Source of the DNA: Platanthera guangdongensis
Lineage: Eukaryota; Streptophyta; Magnoliopsida; Asparagales; Orchidaceae
Direction of reading: 5' to 3'
Assembly (NCBI GenBank): GCA_039583875.1
Contig: CM077151.1
Coordinates: 25,476,208-25,540,207, forward strand
Length of the DNA: 64,000 nt
Positions 61,416-64,000 of the stretch are shown piece by piece; positions within the stretch are counted from its first letter, which is position 1; every line of letters begins with the position of its first letter. The notes beneath the pieces are model-generated. The model was given only the letters and a program-made list of their open reading frames with translations, was not told the origin of the DNA and made no database searches. Position numbers and translations under genes: made by a program.

Positions 61416-64000
61416 CAGAGGTGGATCTAGGAAGTCTGACTGGGGGGGGGGGGGGCAGTCACCAACTGAAGCCAAATAAAAAATTTAAATAAAATTTTAA
61501 ATATAAAAATATAGATAATTTTTGGACTTCAATAAGCAAAAAGATACAAATAATCTCATGCATGTTACTTTAATTGTGCACGACGATTTTTTCACTTAAT
61601 GGAATTCATTTATGATACAATATTTGTCAATTTTCTCAGTTATTTCTCGCTCAATGTATAAAGTCATGCAATTTGTAAGATATTCATCCCCCATCTTGTT
61701 CTGAAGTCTTGTTTTAACAAGTTTCATAGCAGAAAAAGACCTTTTCGAGGTTGCTGTTGATACCGGAAGAGTCAAAATGAGTTGAATCAGTCTGTCAATA
61801 AGATAGTAGGTCTTTGTTTTTTTTTATTTCCACCAATTTCTGAAAAAGTGTGAAAGTTGTATGCAAATTTTTGAAGTTGTTATGTGAAGAAATATCAAGC
61901 TTATAATGTTGCAACTGAGTATTCAACACATAAATTTCATGTTCGCTGAAATCTTTAGAATGAAAACTATTTGCAAAAGCACATATATCATTAATATTGA
62001 AAAATTTGTATTTATCATTTAAATCTAAAGTCATACTTAAACGAAGTAGTTCCATAGAATTTTTAATAAATCTTGAGTTGAGCTCCTGCAACACAAAGTC
62101 AAATATGTCCACTCAAAAATGATATTCCACTATAATAATATCACGTGTACTTCAAAGTCGACGATCACTAAAACGAGCATTCATGTCAGAAACTTTGACT
62201 TCATTTTTCTCACAAAATATGATCACAAGCTTTAAAAACTTGTCTTTGCCAGATTCTCACAATTTCTGAATGAAAGTTTTTGTTGTTTAAACTAAGATGT
62301 TGTAGTGTTCTGCATAAAATGTCACTGATTCTCAAAACTTCCTTTATTAAATGTAAGATAAATACAAATTTGAATACTCACATTTTAAATGTCTTTTCAG
62401 CATCTCCTCGCTGAGTAGATATCCCTTCATTTTCACTAATATCAAGTAACACAACACGTGACATTGTACATATTTATAACATTACAAATAGAGTTCAAAT
62501 GAGATGACCATCTAATGTCACCATGTCATTGGAGTGAACTAATTTGATTTGATCTTATGTATGTCTCAATTTCACATAGAGCAATCATGTGATCGAAGTA
62601 TTTCTTTTGAGCAGATTGCAACTGATCATCGCATTTGAAGGAAACACCAACAATATTAACAATATACATTAATTTATTGAAAAAATTATGCACTGCTTTT
62701 AATTCCTTTGATGTTGCAACAAGCACAAACTGAAGCTTATGTGTAAAATAGTGAACATAATTAGCTTATGAACATTCATTAAGGAATAAAGTTTTGAGAC
62801 ATTTTTATTCACCTCACATGTTACTTGCATCATCACATCATTGATCCTGCATATCCTGAATACTCAAATTACGAAGAGAGAGAACTGTATAAATTTTATT
62901 TTTAAAAGTCAGTGCACTTGTATCTGTAACATGAACTACATCTAAAAACCTTTTCTGCACAAATCAACAAACATCCACAAAGCGAATTACAATAGTCATT
63001 TGCTCACTTTTTGAGTCATCTCGGGATTCATCAACAATTATGCAATATTTAGAATCACTAATTTTCCTACGAATAATATCTTGCACCATTTCTGACATAA
63101 TAGAAAGAAGAACCTTCTAAATAATAGGCGATATACATAATATTTTTTGGGCTTTTTCTAATACAACATCATCTACATCATTGTTATAAGTTCTGAGTAA
63201 TTTAATTACTTGGATAAAATTACCGTGATTACTTGGATAACATCATCTATATTCCCTAACAATCTCCATATATGTTCGATGTAAGCCCGACGTCGGAAAA
63301 TGGGTGGTGTGTACATTGTTCAATCAAACATGAATCACTCATAACCGTGTTCGTCATACTTGTTAAAACATATTGGACGTTAAATAAAAAAGTTGTAAGT
63401 ATGCATAAGAATAAACATAAGTCCCAACAACATCACATAACAGTCTAAGATACGATCATAGCACATGCTCAACATACCTAGTGGTTAATGATCAATAAAA
63501 GAGCAGAAGTAGTTTAAACAACAAGTGTTCAAAAGAGTTAAGCAATACTCTCCCTAGAGTTAAATTAGAAACCAAATAATACTTTAGTTGTCATCATCTA
63601 AAGATGTACAGTAGGGCATCCTCATAAGGATCTCAAACAACAAGTGCTCCTCCATCATTAACATCTATTATAATTTTCAATATAGAATTTCATTCAGAAT
63701 GAATTCCAACATTTGAAAATATACATGTATCCAATTCTACTTGTAAGAACGTAGTATTTTAGAATTAGCTTATAGGATACCTACATAGAGTTTTTAAGAT
63801 TTTACCTCAGAATCCATTATCTGTTTCCAAAGAAATGTTCTTATGAACTTATGGACACCACAACTATATCTGTGACCCAATATGAAATATCACAGTTATT
63901 GTTCTTCTAAAATTAATTAAAACTCATCAAGTATGAAATGCAACCAATAAACAGAAGAAGGGCCAAATTGTGTTATCAAATATAGAATAACACTCTCCTC
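61416..64000 (-). pseudogene. hAT transposase pseudogene (ZMYM/TTF-type), minus strand, runs off the window
   Basis: The terminal inverted repeat CAGAGGTGGATCTAGG lies at 61416-61431. Minus-strand frames give YCIIVDESRDDSKSEQM (near 63020), FLDVVHVTDTSALTFKNKI (near 62900), ATSKELKAVHNFFNKLMYI then VNIVGVSF (62526-62726), LQELNSRFIKNSMELLRLS (near 62080) and the dimerisation motif LPVSTATSKRSFSAMKLVK (near 61700-61760). The order matches the left hAT element at 4327-6114. Many stops and shifts. A 14-base G run follows the terminus. 63200-64000 is AT-rich and should include the N-terminal part, which I could not read. Confidence 0.8.

Noticed and set aside
61098..61430. 110-codon frame before the right hAT element
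   Set aside because: It overlaps the hAT terminal repeat and has no recognisable motif.

Overview
The window reads as nuclear DNA of a flowering plant, probably a eudicot, from a draft assembly (exactly 500 Ns at 50912-51411). It is almost entirely nested transposable elements. Support includes plant-type LTR retrotransposons (Sirevirus-like and Tork-like Copia, a chromovirus, Tat-like Gypsy), plant hAT, CACTA and MULE remnants, and several MITE families. There is no bacterial gene organisation. The only likely intact host gene is a small single-exon gene at 21288-21818. A PPR fragment (50556-50762) is a possible host-gene relic.

Layout. 1-4326: 3' end of a Sirevirus-like Copia element with its 1.6 kb LTR, inserted in a hAT transposase pseudogene (4327-6114). 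6118-8701: MITEs and a MULE-like non-autonomous element. 8856-12280: CACTA terminus, a second LTR with a palindrome array that carries a short SINE-like insertion, and a hAT terminus. 12989-18073: a very young chromovirus with 354-bp LTRs (one difference by eye), a perfect target-site duplication and one homopolymer frameshift. 18454-21046: MITEs and a solo LTR just upstream of the host gene. 22200-23095: minisatellites. 23493-29453: a decayed Tork-like Copia element. 29847-31560: Copia and LTR remnants and a TG-rich tract.

32136-46336 holds two related Tat-like Gypsy elements (B and A, minus strand). They keep Gag and protease only. In place of reverse transcriptase and integrase each carries a 78-bp (26-codon) tandem array, and each LTR has a second, GC-rich hairpin array in U3. 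Between them lies a short GC-rich minisatellite that hosts a 512-bp inverted element containing two 5S rRNA segments. 46672-50547 is a gag-only Copia element. Its 3' LTR was invaded by a 783-bp element of the same general design, but with tRNA-like pol III boxes instead of 5S.

51412-60850 is a mix of GC-rich solo LTRs of one family, MITEs, a MULE-type SWIM/OTU pseudogene and unassigned AT-rich DNA. 61416-64000 is another hAT pseudogene on the minus strand.

The most interesting material is the pair of inverted, pol III-bearing, LTR-ended insertions (39290-39801 and 49123-49905). Both end in TGTRACG/CGTYACA-type termini, both have 5-bp target duplications, both point their pol III segment outward, and they share a short body motif. 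I read them as Cassandra-like modules with exchangeable 5S or tRNA cassettes. Coordinates are by hand count, and no alignment or database search was run.
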